Shown in pieces: positions 24,401 to 37,684 of a stretch of 64,000 bases of DNA (the first letter of the stretch is position 1; each line of letters opens with the position of its first letter). The notes under the pieces were generated by a model. That model made no database searches and was not told the DNA's origin. It was given only the letters and a program-made list of their open reading frames with translations. The DNA is from Isoetes taiwanensis (lineage: Eukaryota; Streptophyta; Lycopodiopsida; Isoetales; Isoetaceae). The stretch spans positions 5,353,945 through 5,417,944 of the forward strand of contig JAJEKV010000023.1 of the NCBI GenBank assembly GCA_021234155.1, in the 5' to 3' direction. The position numbers were made by a program, and so were the translations under genes.

Positions 24401-25329
24401 CCTCTAGCCGAGGATGTGTTGCAAATGGACCCGCCAAGGGCCGATGATAGCCAGTGACATGGTATGGCTCCGGCACTTGGCCGTTGTCGGGCAAAGATCT
24501 TTGACCCGGTCATTTGCAATGGGTTGGCACAATGGTCAGCCCAGCCGCTTCAACTTGTAGACGTGGAGAAACTGTGGGGGCGGCACCAAAGGTGGTGGAT
24601 TACGTATAGCAGACGAAAGCAATGCCTACACTTGATCACTCGCCAAAGGGAAGGACAGTGGCCGGACGAGGAAGTAGACCCTCACCATCAGCCCCGTTTG
24701 CAGATAGATTGGCAGCCAACCGAAGCACCCATTGCCCCAACACCCCATGTACCCACGGTTGCCAGACGGACTATGATCATGCGGCGATCTATGCGAGGAT
24801 GCTTGAGCATGAGTGCCGGGAGTGCCGCAACTCCCCACATTTCCCGGGGCAGACGCCCACCTGAACCAGCTCCCTTCTCGAGGGTAGGGGGATGATGCTT
24901 TGGGAGAGGCCGCCTCGACGATCCTGGGGGCTGCAATCACCTTCCCGCTAATCGCTGGTTCGATGACTAATGTCGGAGTTGAAAACGATGGCTCCGCCAA
25001 GTGCCGGACCCCACCATTCGCCCAAGTGCCGCCCGTCATTAATACCGCCCCTTCCTCAAGACCAAGAAAGCCAGGTACCTTGCAGAGCACCAAAGAACAG
25101 ATGTTTGGTCTTCTAGACCGCCACCCTAGGGCTTTCTCGGAGAAAGGTCTTGAGTAAGCCCTCGCATGACCCATAGGAAATATTACCCCGAACAATGGGT
25201 GAGATACTTGCAAAGAAATGTATGACCCAATGGGAAGCCGGGCACCGGTACCTCATGACAGATGTGCCTATAATCGGTCATTCGCGAAGGGGATGTCATA
25301 ATGGGCCTGCAACGCCGCTAATCCGGAAG

Positions 25330-26215
25330 GCGGCAGATTTGGATGGTATGCGTGCGAGCTTCTCAAGTGGGCGGGCCCCCAATGGTGCCTGGGTTCACAA
25401 AGACTCTTCAATAGGGCATTGCAAGAAGGCTTCCCCCCCAAGACCGACTACTAAAAGAGTTGTGCCCATATACAAAGCGGGGACCCCACACCCCACCAAC
25501 TATCGTACCATTATGGTCGGGCCTCGCTTTGCCAAGTTGCTTTTGGGATTCTTGAGCGGTGATTGACACTTTGGTCGGAGGGATGGAGAAGTCGCGGGCT
25601 CTCACGCCAGAAAAAGCCCGGCATTCTACTATTGACCATATCTTCACTCTACGAACACTCATAGAGGATAGCCGGAATCGACGCCAGAATGACCTTTGTT
25701 GCTTTGTGGATTTCGAAAGGCTTTTGACACGGTGCCTCGGGATAAGTTGTGGGATAGATTGAGACGACTAGGGACCCCCGCCGACTTGCGAATGCTATAT
25801 ACGCACTATACGAGGCTTGCTTTGGGTCGCCTCACACCGTCGGGGGAGCCTTGTTAGTAGCATTGGGGTGCGCCAGGCTGCCCTCTATCCCCCGACTCTT
25901 CGGCTTGTACATTGACCAGCTAGAAGAATGGCTAGCCGAGCACGGGAGGCGCCAGTTGATGCACCACATAATCCGGCAACTCATATATGCCGATGATGTT
26001 GACCGCCGCGATATACCCCGTGAGGACATGCAACGCCACCGGATGCTTTGGACACTTTCGCGCCAATTCACCGACATGAGAGTTAACTTGGCCAAGACAA
26101 GGGTGCCGCTGGTCCCATCATCCCTAAGACCCACGCCTTCCCTCATTCACTTACCGTGGGCAGGTAGTGGAGGTGGCTCGATCTTATAAGTATTTGGGCA
26201 TTGAGTTTTCTACTA
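25330..26215 (+). pseudogene. LINE reverse transcriptase domain
   Basis: RT fingers and palm motifs occur in order, spread over at least three frames. The YADD catalytic box survives (QLIYADDV, about 25978-26001). Spacing between motifs matches the minus-strand copy at 14.5-15.7 kb, where small insertions and deletions are placed differently. The two copies decayed independently. Confidence 0.85.
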
Positions 26216-27353
26216 CCACACACCGGGATGCATCCATCAGGTTATGGGTCACCGCAGTCGGAAAGCCCCCAGATGCAATGCAAAACAACAACCAACAAGG
26301 CGTAGTCGTATGCATGGGGTCACCGGGCACACTTGTTCAGGGCCTTGGTTGAACCGGTCCTCCTCTATGGGGCGTATGGGGGCCGGTGATATCCCTCACC
26401 ACTTGGAACGATCTAGAGCAGTACGAAGGCCTTCTTGGCCCCGCATCGGGAGTGAAATCCACGGTCCCATATCGGATCTTGCTCCGGAGATGTGCTTCCT
26501 TCCATTACAGAGGGTCTGCTACCGAACGTATTATTTACTTCTAGAAGGTGGTGGCTATGGATGAAGCCCGGCTGCCCAACCTTGCTTTTTTGGCGATGGG
26601 CCCCAGCCGACTCAAAGCCTCGGGCTGGAAAGACAAGCAAGCCCAAGTGGTTCTCGCTATGGAATGTGCACACGGATGTGGACCGCTGCATACACAGAAG
26701 GAACGCGCTGCCTTGAAGCAAGATTTTGGATGCTTGCTTCATGGCCAAGCTTTGGGATCTGAGGCCCCCGTCACATGTCAAGGTGGCAAATTATTGACAA
26801 CGAGGTTAATCCCATGCTCACGAGGGGCCCACACCACTACCGTGCACCCATCTACCCATGAAAAAAAGCCAGGTGATTGCTTCTATTAAGACAGGTGCAC
26901 ACCACCTCCGCATTGAGACAGAGGAGATGGATTCGGGAGCAGCGTGTGAGGACAGAGTCCGGTCAATGCCGCCAGGCGCCATTGAGGATGAAAGTCACGC
27001 CCTCCGGGCTCGTCAAATCACGAGCATATCCGGGCTCGGTGATGCTCGGTTAGTTGTGCCCCATCGGGCCTTGCATGAGCTAATGAGCACGGCCTCCGTA
27101 GGCTTGTTGGGATCGTACCTCCGTGAGGTAATGGATACGCGGACTCAGTTATGCCCCCCTGTCCGACATTAACCTCAGCTATACTTGTGATTATGTATAT
27201 AATCAGGCAAAGATGTCAAAGATCCTTATTGCTACTAAGGTTTTTCCCTAAACCCCTTCAAGGGGGTTTTTAATCCCGGTAGTAATATGGCGCTTGCTCT
27301 CTCTTTGTACTTGGGTCCCATAGGCCAGTTGGTCTCCGCGGACGATAAAATCA

Positions 27354-27376
27354 TATTCTATTCTATTCTATTCTAT
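27354..27376 (+). repeat. ATTCT microsatellite, LINE 3' tail
   Basis: About four and a half units of ATTCT directly follow the LINE 3' region. Short tandem tails at this position are typical of several LINE clades. Confidence 0.8.
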
Positions 27377-27630
27377 CTCTTGCAGGTAATGCTCCTACAA
27401 CTAGCAGTGTAGGGTCAATGAATTTGTTAGTATATAGAGCACAAGTTTACTTGTACAATGGATTGAGTACCTCTGTGACTTCCACCTCATTCTTCCATTT
27501 TCCAGCATTTGCACTAGGATTGGTTATGACATTAAAATATTATTTAGGCTTGTACCTGCATTTAATGCATAAACAGAACATTGTTTGGCTTGAAAGCTGT
27601 AGGCTTGATTGGCTGAATTATATGCAATTG

Positions 27631-29043
27631 TTATGAAGTTCTAACTCTTGAGAGCATCACATAGAGCAGGCCTGGTGTAAATGCCTTCTTGACAACCACA
27701 ATCACTTTGTGATCTATTGTTGACCCTTGGGACTTGTGACCAGTCATTGCATATGCTAGTGCTAATGGGAAGGTCCTTTTATACAGATGCTTGCCATTGT
27801 GGTATTTGTGAACCATCTTTGTCCTTTTAATTGTGACATATTGAAGAGAATCATTTATGCTGCATACAATAGATTGAACTTGGTTGTTGTCATTGATATC
27901 AATGTATGTCACTATTGCTTTTGTACCATTGGCTATTGAGGATTGCAGATCTAAGTTTGATGTGATAATGACCTTACAACCCATTGCAACAGATGGGATT
28001 TCATGGAGAGTGGGTTCTGAAACCCATGGTTCCACACCATCCTCTTCTTTGGCATTTGTGTCAATGTGGACTTGCACTAGCTGGTTTAACGAGAATAGCT
28101 TCAGCATTGCAAATTTATTGTAGAAGAGGGCGTCCTCATTGTGGGAGCATAATACAGTAGTATTCTGATCAATCAACTTCAAAGCTTCTGGCTTGTCAAT
28201 AATGTTATTTTTATCTACTAGCTCTGTATTTGTTGGCTCTCTGGTGCAGATGATATTGAGGAATGCAGAATAAGAGGGGTCCAATGAGTGCCTTATGGAT
28301 TGGTGAAGGTGGTATTTATGAGCTCTTTGAAAGTGAATGGAATTGGATAGCATGCATGCTGAGCAACATTCATCTTTATCTTTCTTGTGGTAGGAAATTG
28401 GTGGAAGTTGTTCATGGTCCCCAAACAGGAGTATTGCTCTTGTGAGAAGTATTTCATCAATTGAAGAGCACAATATTTTTGATATTTGGCGCGGAACCAT
28501 TTTGAATGCGACACTTGTCACCATAGACATTTCATCTATTATGATGATGTCAAAGCTATTTATTTGCTGATACTTTATGGCTGATCTCGACAAACTTGAG
28601 GGCCATTGGTTTCTCACCAGTATCGCAAATTGGTTGTGCAAAGTATTTGCTCTTCTTGATATTCTGCATGCAGCTATTCCGGTTGTTGCAGTGATGAGGA
28701 CATGCTTACCGGCATCTTTGTAAGGCTGCTATAATTTCTTAATGAGGTAGGTCTTTCTAGAACCAGGTGTTCCTGACACTACATAAATACCATGTGGATT
28801 ACCCTTCAATTCTTCGAAGATTGCAGCTTGTGCATACTTTAGAGGGTGATTGAGTTGATGTTCATATAACAATGTGTTGTCGTTGGAGAAACTTTCTATG
28901 TTTGGTGAGGACAGTGATGTCTCTGCCGCAGTGAGTGTCTTGCTTAATATTGCTTGAAGCATTTGCATTTGCTTCTCGTCTTCCAGTAGATGATATTCAA
29001 TATAGAAGCCAATGTACTTGATGATGTCTTCTTCACAATTCAT
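27631..29043 (-). pseudogene. Helitron PIF1-type helicase domain
   Basis: Superfamily 1 helicase, the motor of rolling-circle Helitron transposition. In order on the minus strand: a Walker A-like GTPGSRKTYL (about 28740-28770), DEMSMV (motif II), LLFGDHEQLPPI (motif III), a MGCKVIITSNLD segment, AYAMTGHKSQGST (motif V/VI region) and YVMLSRVRT at the end. The Walker A has Arg where a Gly is expected (GxxGxGKT). A break between 28641 and 28729 splits the domain into two frames. It continues upstream into the Rep part. Dead as it stands. Confidence 0.88.
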
Positions 29044-29049
29044 AATACC

Positions 29050-30645
29050 GCGGAGCTGACATTCAAGAATGTATGATTCTCCTGTGTTCTCTGTAGTGAT
29101 TAGTTCAGACTCATGTGCAAATGGGATTTCTGAAAGTAGGATGTTGTTGCAGAATTATTCCATGGGTGGTAATCAGTGAATCTAACCATTTGGTTTGTTT
29201 TTCATGTCGTGTTTCCATAGTTGTCTATGGCATAATGATGTTTCTTGTTGCTAGGAGGATGGACACAGTAGTTCTCCCAAAATTCCTTGAACATTAGGTG
29301 TTGTATAGAGCTTGGTCTTGCAGTGTACAAGTCAACTGCATGGAGAGTAGGGCTTGAACCTCTACGTACGAGGCGTTGCCTTGTTGAAGGTGGGGATGTG
29401 TCTATGAAAGTGATTGTGTCTGATCTTTGGATTGTTGGGATTTGTAAGCATGTGAGTGTTGCTTTTGTTGCTGATATTGGGTTGGACAGAACCATGGCAA
29501 ATATTAGCTTGCGCTTTGTATCATCCAAACCAAGGAATCCCAATTTTTTTTATCTCATCTGCATTCAAGTTTAAATGACCATAGGGTTCACTTTTCATAG
29601 CGTGCTTTAACAAATAAAATGACCAATTGCCATTTGTTACTCTTTGAAGGTTCATATGGGCGCCCCCCCAATATTAGTACAATTGGGTGGTATGGGACTA
29701 CTCTTTGTTCTTTTTCTGGGCGATAGTATATCCATCTCTCACCTTTTTCATCAAGGTGGCATTATGGAGTACATTTGGCTTAAACGGGAATCCGTATTTG
29801 CAATGCCTGGGTTTTCCATGTAAGTAGTATGAGTCCCTACAAATATAGATTTATTTTGTGACAACTAAGTTGTGGAGTTTTTGCTCAAATTGATTGTTTG
29901 ATGGCTTGGGAATGTAAGCAACAATTTCATTTGTGAGGCGGTCTAGGGCTTCATTAGCAAGCCAAAGGATGATGTGAGCATGTAAGAAGTGTCAATTTTG
30001 CACCTCGTATCGAATGACATGATGAATGACGTTTTCTAGTATTTCATTACTCTAACACGTACAATTTGAGGAACATTTGTAGCCTACTATGGAATAACAA
30101 GGCACATTCCACTGGACAATCTATCCATGTGAATGTGTGGTTTATTTGTTGGACTATTTTTTCGATTTCATCAATTTCTAGCCATCTCGTGTTGGAAACT
30201 TCATCCATGTTAAAGTCAAGCACAATGTTGGAATTCCCCAGTATTGTACCATTGTTAATAGGTCTTTTAAATGCTTGCGGTACCGCGATGGGGAATTGGA
30301 GATTGTTCTGGGCACTTTATATTTTGTCACATGGCACATGCATTCAATATCTGTGGATGTGGGGTGCTCTCTTTTGTATTTCAGCATGTCTCGGTCCAAG
30401 TAGCAGTTGGTTATGGAATTGGCAAGAAGGACAGATTGTCTAACTTGAAATATCATGAGAAGGTATGGTTTGTATACTGTAAAGATAGAGAAGAGAGAAC
30501 TAATACAAGTCTTCATGTGTTGGAAAATGTCGTCTTTGTTTTGTTGCATTATTCCATGGGAAAAGAGGAAAGTAATTATACAGGATTCAAGAGTGAATGC
30601 CACCTCTTGCGCACTTTTGTCAATAATACTTTTGTTAATCACAAG
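29050..30645 (-). pseudogene. Helitron Rep/HUH region, fragmented
   Basis: Minus-strand scraps follow the order of a Helitron N-terminal half. First comes a 'Helitron-like N' segment (KDLLTMVQYWGIPTLCLTLTW, 30178-30642). Then an HUH-like LHAHIILWLANEALDRL (about 29960-30000) and a Cys-containing HGKPRHCKYGFPF (about 29800-29830). Next are DGYT.ARKR (about 29740) and YLLKHAMKSEP (about 29600), in the place of the catalytic tyrosine helix. A segment NPISATKATLTCLQIPTIQRS (29202-29543) follows. Frames change several times. The family role is nicking and joining single strands. I could not place the Helitron 5'-TC or 3'-CTRR ends. Confidence 0.75.
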
Positions 30646-31600
30646 TACAGTAACGTCAGTGTAGGTTCGATATTAGTTTGTGGTAGATGTTTGTCTTGGT
30701 ACTAGCTTCGGGATCTCATCAATATTGCCCTCTGAAAATGGTTGGGTTGTTTGATAAGACGACATGTCTTCCAAAATAGAGTAGGCACAGATGTTCATAT
30801 GCTGCATTATGCATATGCTTGATCATTCTTTGACCGTTCTGCAAATTTTTGAACAACACTTGTTGTAAGATGCAAGTTTGGTCTCTCGTACAATGTTAGG
30901 AATTACTTGACTAGCATATTGTTGTTCAACAAGAACCCCAACAAGCTTGCAATTGTTCTATTGTGTAACTCATTGTTAGAACAGTCGTCTATGTCACCCC
31001 AACTTACAAGGGGATTGTTAAGGAGGCTCATTTGCTGACTAGATCCAGTAGCTATAGAATTGAATTTCTTCTTCATAACTACGGAAATGTCTATCAATGA
31101 TAGCAACTGAGTATAAAAGATTGGCAGAGTAAGTACTTCCTTATGTACATTGGAGAGTAGGCTGGACTTTTAGATGAGGTGTCATTGGAATGACTGTACT
31201 TGCTATATTTGTAGCATCTGGCATTTGTAGCTGAAGTGTGCTTGTACAAAAAGGGTTAATCAAGCAAAATGGAGGAGGATGTAGGTTGTCACGATAATGG
31301 AATTCGGCTGCATGATCAAAACTTTGGCTGTAGGATGCCTTGCCACAAATTGCTTTGCATGTTTTGGATGAGACTAGCTGTGTCTTTTATCCAATGGCAT
31401 TGCAATGATTAAATTTCTAGCCAAGAGGTGGCCGTTGGTCTTAAAGCAACTCGTCTTTTTTTAAACGTTCTGGCTCGTGCTTCATTTCTTTTCCTTCGTA
31501 AGGAGGTCTTCCTATGATTTAAATTTGGCAGGGCTTTCTCTTCCATCCCTATTCATGTAATCAGGGTTTTAGAAACTAAAGCGGGTCGAGGCAAGACTCC
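30646..31600. other. Likely further Helitron-derived or unassigned DNA
   Basis: Possible continuation of the Helitron upstream of its Rep region on the minus strand, but no domain I can name. Only short broken ORFs. Confidence 0.3.
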
Positions 31601-31603
31601 ATA

Positions 31604-31750
31604 ACTTTTGCAACCTCTGCCTGTGCCAGAGGAGAGGTGGAGTGAAATCTCTATGGATTTCATTGTGAAGTTGCCTCGTACTGTGCATCACTATACCCAG
31701 ATACTTGTCATTGTGGTTAGGTTGATGAAGTATGCACGCTTTAGGAGACG
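31604..31750 (+). mobile_element. Ty3-type integrase core fragment
   Basis: The plus strand reads [22 protein letters not shown] followed by [14 protein letters not shown]. This matches the start of the integrase core of Ty3 elements (W..I.MDFI..LP.T......V.VDRL.K.AHF). The first catalytic Asp (MDF) is kept, and the second conserved Asp of VVDRL is Val here. It is a short isolated scrap. Confidence 0.75.
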
Positions 31751-31935
31751 TGTGGTTTTTTAAGGAGGCATATTTTTTGTTAAATGAACTATGATTTTTT
31801 CTTTTGAGGTGGTGGTGTTTTTAAGGAGGTGTATTTTTTGGAGGTATGGTTTATATGTATTGTCTCGATAGAAGAGGCAATTATTACTGCTAAAGAAGTT
31901 GGTCATGGATTTGAAACAGTTGATATATTGGCTAT

Positions 31936-32160
31936 TACTCTCAGAAGACGAATGCCACACCCTTCTGAGTTGTCCAGCATATGATGACATTTGGATACAC
32001 TATGCTGAGTTGGTCCGTCCTGACCAGCACCTGCATGAGATGCTGAGCACGAGCTCAATACGGAGGTTGGGCTCATACATTCAAGAGATCATGGATCGTC
32101 GTGATCAGCTCGGTCCTCGAGCAATCAAAATTTTCTTTTTTTCTTTTTTTTTTTTTTATT
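31936..32160 (+). mobile_element. LINE 3'-end fragment
   Basis: LLSEDECHTLLSCPAYDDI and HEMLSTSSIRRLGSYIQEIMD match the C-terminal end of the LINE at 26.9-27.15 kb (HELMSTASVGLLGSYLREVMD) in order and spacing. The EDECHTLL.CP part keeps a Cys-His pattern typical of LINE C-termini. A T-rich run follows (32129-32158). This is a 5'-truncated copy, as LINE insertions usually are. Confidence 0.8.
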
Positions 32161-34800
32161 TTCCTGTTTTGCGCTGCAATCTAAATGCAAAAGAGTGTGC
32201 CACGTATGTAGCTATTAGAACATCATAAGGGAAGTTCGAGGTCTAGCTGTTTTCTGTTGTAGCATTTCCCGGGAGCTAGATAGATTGCACCGCCATCCCC
32301 GAATTGGGGAAGCGACATCAAATGTGTTGATCTGTTTGTGTTGCGGCAGAGGGATATGAATGATGTCTTCCCATGCGGAGGCGATATGGCGATGGGCAGT
32401 ATCTACTGTATTCATTAATCCTTCCCAAAATAGGGCACTGTAAAACGTTTGCCGCTTGAAGAAAAGCTCGTGTAACAACTTTTAAGACTCGGAACATCTG
32501 TTGTAGTCTTCTGTTCTTTAAGTTTTTAAGTTATTCAAATATGAAGATTGAATTAAGAAGCAGGGATCGTTATCAATTAATTTGTTTAAAGGCCTCTTTT
32601 TGGAACACTGGAAGCGCAACAATCATCTGGTTGAGCAAGCTGATGAATCTGGTCTGACTTGCTAATTAGGAGGTCCGCCGTGATGGCATTTGACTGAAGC
32701 TCCATCTTAGCTGTTCCAAAGGCAGATCATCCTGACATCGCCACAGCTGGAAAACGGAAAAAAAATTGTGTATAGACAGAGTTCATGAGAAATCGCAAGA
32801 GGGCCAGCTGTTAATCGACAGAACCTTGCTGGATGTGTTGTAGATGCAAGCAATCCCCATTAGCTCCATTGAAATATGGGACCGGATCTGAGGAAGATGC
32901 TCTGATTTGCCATAGGAAATTTCGGCAGAGTTATTTGGCACTCTGTACTCTGTCACAATCTCTTATCTGCCGCAGAAAACTCCGGCAGAGGTATTTGTCT
33001 GTTCTTGGCATCTAGAAGCTTCCAGCATCTAGAAGGTCTTCTGCCGGAAATGTGCACGATGGATTGACCCTTTGCCAAATCTTCCCCACTGCTTCATTTT
33101 GCTCGCCTCAAGAATGGTACATCAAGATCGTACGTCCAAAATTAGGTCTCAATCCTGACATTTTTTTTGCCAAAGGTTGGTTGAAGCGGCTTGATTTGAA
33201 GCAGCCAGAATTGGCATGTCCAGAAAGGGAAGAAATTGCACATGTGGTGGGCTTGCATTTGTTTGCAATTTCTTTTCTAGAAATAGGCTGGAGGAGCTCC
33301 GTCTGCAAATACATGGAACTGGAGAGCTCCGAGTCTGCAAATATATGGCGATGGAATTACAGGCTTGCTTGTGTGTAGTCTGCCATAGCCAAATCTTGGT
33401 CCACCCATTTCACTCTGTCGTAATTCTTAGATTGTTTTGCGCATGAGTTTGTACTAGTAAAAAGAGGAACTGGCTGCCTAGGTAGGTTAGAAAGGCTCCT
33501 CATTCTTTAAGCTTCCTCGGGAACAGAGGTTACCTTATTGGCATGATTGTGAAAAAGAAATCATGTATTCTTTCTATTGGCACAAACAACAGATAGAAGA
33601 AGATTTCGGCAATTTTCAACAACAGTGAGAAGAACCTGTAGCTATTGGCACAATAGAGAGAGAGAAGATTTCGGCAATTTTTTTGCACTTCCTTCTGTGT
33701 TTGGATTAGATGGGGTTCTGCACGACAGATTGCCTGCTCAGTTTACCTTCAATTTGCCACATGTACGGGAGTTAATTCTTTATTTCAAATCCATGGTTGA
33801 ATTCAACGGCTCTAGTTTTTTAGTAAAGAAAAAACAAAGCTATTAGGATGGGGTGAGCGAAATAACAAATATAAACACATGAGGACCATTGTGACACTTC
33901 CAAGGGCGATGGACCAAGAATAATAAGAAGTATCCACGTGGTACAAAAAAAAAAATATGGTAAAATATATGCAATCTAGAGGTCCATCAACATCATCAAT
34001 AATGTGCAATAGCACATCTACCTTAGGGCATAGGAACTCGAAGTAGTAACAATACGGTTTCAAATCCTTAGCTTCAATTAATTGAAGGATGCCTATTGAA
34101 ACTTGAGCTATCATAAATTTACTAAACAAGGTCTAAAACATACTATAAGTCCGACTCATAGGGTTGGAACTAGAGAAATGTTCGCGGCGGCCTTGGCTGC
34201 CGCGATAAATTTCTTGTAACATATAACTTTGAATAACAAATATGTGTGACTAATCCTTGTAGACAGAAACATCGGCTCCGCCTCACAAGGTCAGGGCATG
34301 CAACACAATTGGCAGCCTAAGAACCTCTTTGATCGAGAGCATGAGAAGGAAGATAATATGTCGATAGAAAATATTAACAAGAGGTTGGTGCAAATGCACA
34401 ATCAAATGGAACAACTGGTACAATGGGCCATGCCGCGCATGCGTGCCCAGGAGTGTGGACCGATGCCACCACCACCTCTTTAAGAACCAGAACAAGCAAG
34501 TCAGCCAAAACAGAAAGAAGTTCAAGTGCCAGATAAGAACAAGAAAAGGAAAAGAAGAAGCAGAAGAAGCCCAAAAGTCGCATTTAATTAAAGTGGGTCA
34601 AATTTCGAATTTTGGGACTCGGACTGAAAATGGGACTCATACTATAGAAAAAAAAAATTCTGAATTGAATGCTTGAATAGAATAACACATCACACACAAA
34701 GAACTGGGTGACTTGTTTTCCTCAAAAATTTTACAAACCACTTGTTGAGAAAGTTTTCAAGCTTCTCAATATTATCTACCCTCATACAATGATATAGCAT
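32161..34800. other. Gene-poor stretch with small local repeats
   Basis: No gene supported. Near 32900-33000 'atttgccataggaaatttcg' is echoed by 'atctgccgcagaaaactccg', about 57 bp further on. Near 33580-33690 'gaagatttcggcaatttt' occurs twice, about 64 bp apart. A plus-strand open piece 34298-34670 has an acidic/basic low-complexity product, perhaps from a gag region, but without a diagnostic motif. Confidence 0.35.
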
Positions 34801-37684
34801 GGAGGTTGCTCATGGCTTTGTCCATCTCTCTTTTTGGGATCTTGTCTGTCTTGTCCTTTGCAATGTGAGAACTTGGATATGACCATACCACACCACCAAT
34901 TCCCTCCTTTGAGGATCAGCATGATTTGCCCTCCAGTTCTTCTCCCAACAGTCGGTGTATTGCTCCTTCAAGTTGCCCTTCTTGTGTCTTCCAATGGGCT
35001 CCCAATATTGAACTTGGAATCCAGGACGCAACTTCTCTCCATCCGCCATAGTGGTGGTTACATCAGAGAGTGCCACCCCTAACCATATTGGACAATCCTC
35101 ATCATCAGGCCTTACTAACACAAAGTATCCTTCCTTGATGTCCTCAAAGGGATCCCACTCAGGAAGATCAAACCACTTCAACTTTGAGGCCTTACTTCCC
35201 ACAAACCACTTGGAACCTTTGTTAGGACCCAAGTGAACATTCTTAGATGTGCTTGCTCCTTGAGAACCCTCCCATCTAGACTCTGGCAAGAACCCGTCTC
35301 TCAGCTCCCCCCCACATGGTTGTTCAGTTTCTAAGCATGTTACAACTTTCTCCCAGTAATTGATTAGGGAGTCCATGTGATTTTTCTTAAGAGTGGAGGT
35401 GTGCTTTCCATTTTGAACATCATCCCAGTGCGTTATATAATCCTTGATGCCCTTCACTAGTTGGCTAGAGTCTTTAATAGTCTTGAAGGGAGGTAGTGGT
35501 TTTGGCTGCCCTTTAAGAATAAGAACTTCACCTGTAGCACCCCGTTGCCAAAACTCGATTCCTTGTACAGGCATCCACAACTTGTCACCTGGTCTCCACT
35601 TATATTGCATGATTGGTATTCCATCCCTAACCCAAAACTTGACCTGAAGTGGCTTTGTGTGTCCTGTCAATTGATCCTTACCATCTAGCAAGTAACCCTC
35701 GACAAATGATTTCCAATCTGCAACCTCATCCATCAAGAAAGCCATTGGGTTGGGGTCAATGCAGCTCTCAAACACATCCATTAGTTCAGGGAGACTAGTC
35801 ACATTTTCTTTCTTGAGCTTGGTAGAGAAAGTTCCGAAGAATACATCTATATCATCATGCGTATGCCCAACCATCATGAACCCCACTTTCACAACTTTGA
35901 ATACTCCCACTGCTGTCAAGTATGACATTGCCCCAAACATCCATCTATTCTTGTTTTCTTTCCAACAGTTGTCCAATTGAACACATAGCTCCTCTGACAG
36001 TTGTTTCTCAAGTAAGGGGAAATCATCCCAAGTCCTCCTTGATTCACTAGACACCTTGGATGTGAGATTTTTTATCTGCCTTTGGTAACAAAGCAGTTGA
36101 TCATCCATCAAAGCCTCAAAAATGGGGGCCGATGGGGAATACCTCCTCCCCTCTATCGATCCTTTCTCTAGTGTTCTCAAGCACTTGAAAATACAGCTCA
36201 CATGGAAGTTTGGATCATCCCTCTATAGATCAAGCACAAAATGACCATAGGTTCCAGTTCCATGCCCATGTGTCAAGACACCCACCAGACTTACTTTCAT
36301 CTGAAAAACGTTTTGACAACGCTTGGGTAAAGGATCTAGCTTTGGCAAGAAAGTCTTGTGTTGGTCCATCTTATCATGAATTATACACAAAAATCTGTCA
36401 GGCTACATCTGAGAAAATGTTCTCCACTGCCAATACAACTGTCTACATGATATTTGGTCCCTTTGGTGATCTGCAAATTGCTCCCTAATTGCCATTCTTT
36501 CTTTCTCTTATTGCAGTTGATGCAAGTGTATCCTTGAGTTGAATGCAAGTGTTGCACTTTGAGAATGGCATGTGTTGCAGGACACTCACGTCTGAGAAGT
36601 GAATGCTCCATTACTTGCTGAAATGTGATTGAGAAAGAGGCCCAGTAGTTTCTAGGATGGAGTTGACCTCTTTAAGGCACTCTTTTTGGATGTAATGGTG
36701 TGGCAACACCCTTTGCACCACTCGCACACCGTGCTCGTTCACCTTCGACTTGTGGGGCATAGATTGAGACATGTATCTCACAAAGCTCTCAAAGACTGCA
36801 ATGGCCTTCAGAGTGTTTGCTCTAGGTTTCAAAGTCAGTGCATTGCCATGTTGGAACAACCTGTGCCCTTTTCTAACCTGCTCCCAGTATCTGTAAAATG
36901 AAGATTTGCTCACGCCAAGAATCCATCTCAATGCTCTCATACATACCTTCAGGCCCCTCAATTGATATAGTAACATTCCTGTGTTTTCATCATAGCTGGA
37001 ATTTCTACACAAGGAGTAGATGAAATTAATCCTATCTTTCTGAAGTTGTCCAATATATTGGGACCTTATCTGCACGAGGTCATCCACATTGTACTGGACT
37101 GTGCAATCTAGGTTGCAACACTCTAATTGCCTCTAGGTTTTCTTTGGTTGGGGCCATACCTTCCATCCTTTCTAAATATTTGTCACTTCTAGCCCTCTTG
37201 GGCACCCTTGGCTGCCTTTTATGAAAAATATAGTGCCTCTTCCTTGTGATCAAAGGATGCTCATCCACCACCAAATCTTCCACATGGCCTGGGGTGGGCC
37301 TTGGGGTATCTAATTCAGTAGGGCCTTCCAGACTCTCACCATTCTTGTGTGTAATATATCTAATTGGCTATCTTAACTGTGTTTGGGACTCCAACAACCC
37401 AGAGCACACAATGCAATCACCAGAGCTTCCCTGGGACATGATTGTATCAACTTGGATAAGAAGCTTCACAATGCCAACTCCAAGATGATCATCTCCCAGC
37501 CTTTCATCATTCACACTATCAAAAGGATCAACTGCATTTATGATGCCCTCTGCAAATACTGTCTCGTTGCAAGGGTGCAACAATAAGCAGGCCATCTTCC
37601 TCCATTGGAGCCTAGGGCAATGTCCTGTGCTGGGCTTCCTTGGCTCCATTTTGCTCATCTCACATGCTCCCTGAATGAAAGAGC

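Larger units (their letters stand above)
22300..27376 (+). mobile_element. Long decayed LINE (endonuclease plus reverse transcriptase), near full length
   Basis: A GC-rich block unlike its surroundings. An APE-type endonuclease is recognisable from DLIFLMETW (about 23977) to LLGDFNA (about 24348), and a reverse transcriptase over about 25330-26215. The RT carries VVPIYKAG.PH..NYRTIM (about 25458), HSTIDHIFTLRTLIE (about 25620), LFGLYIDQLEEWLAEHG (about 25890), QLIYADDV (about 25978) and YKYLGIEFSTT (about 26185). A C-terminal stretch ends HELMSTASVGLLGSYLREVMD (about 27075-27135). The 3' end is a microsatellite of ATTCT units. Many frameshifts break it. About 22300-23700 probably holds the 5' region or a decayed ORF1, but I could not assign domains. 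It is the same family as the fragments at 14.5-16 kb and 31.9-32.1 kb. The left boundary is approximate. Confidence 0.85.
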
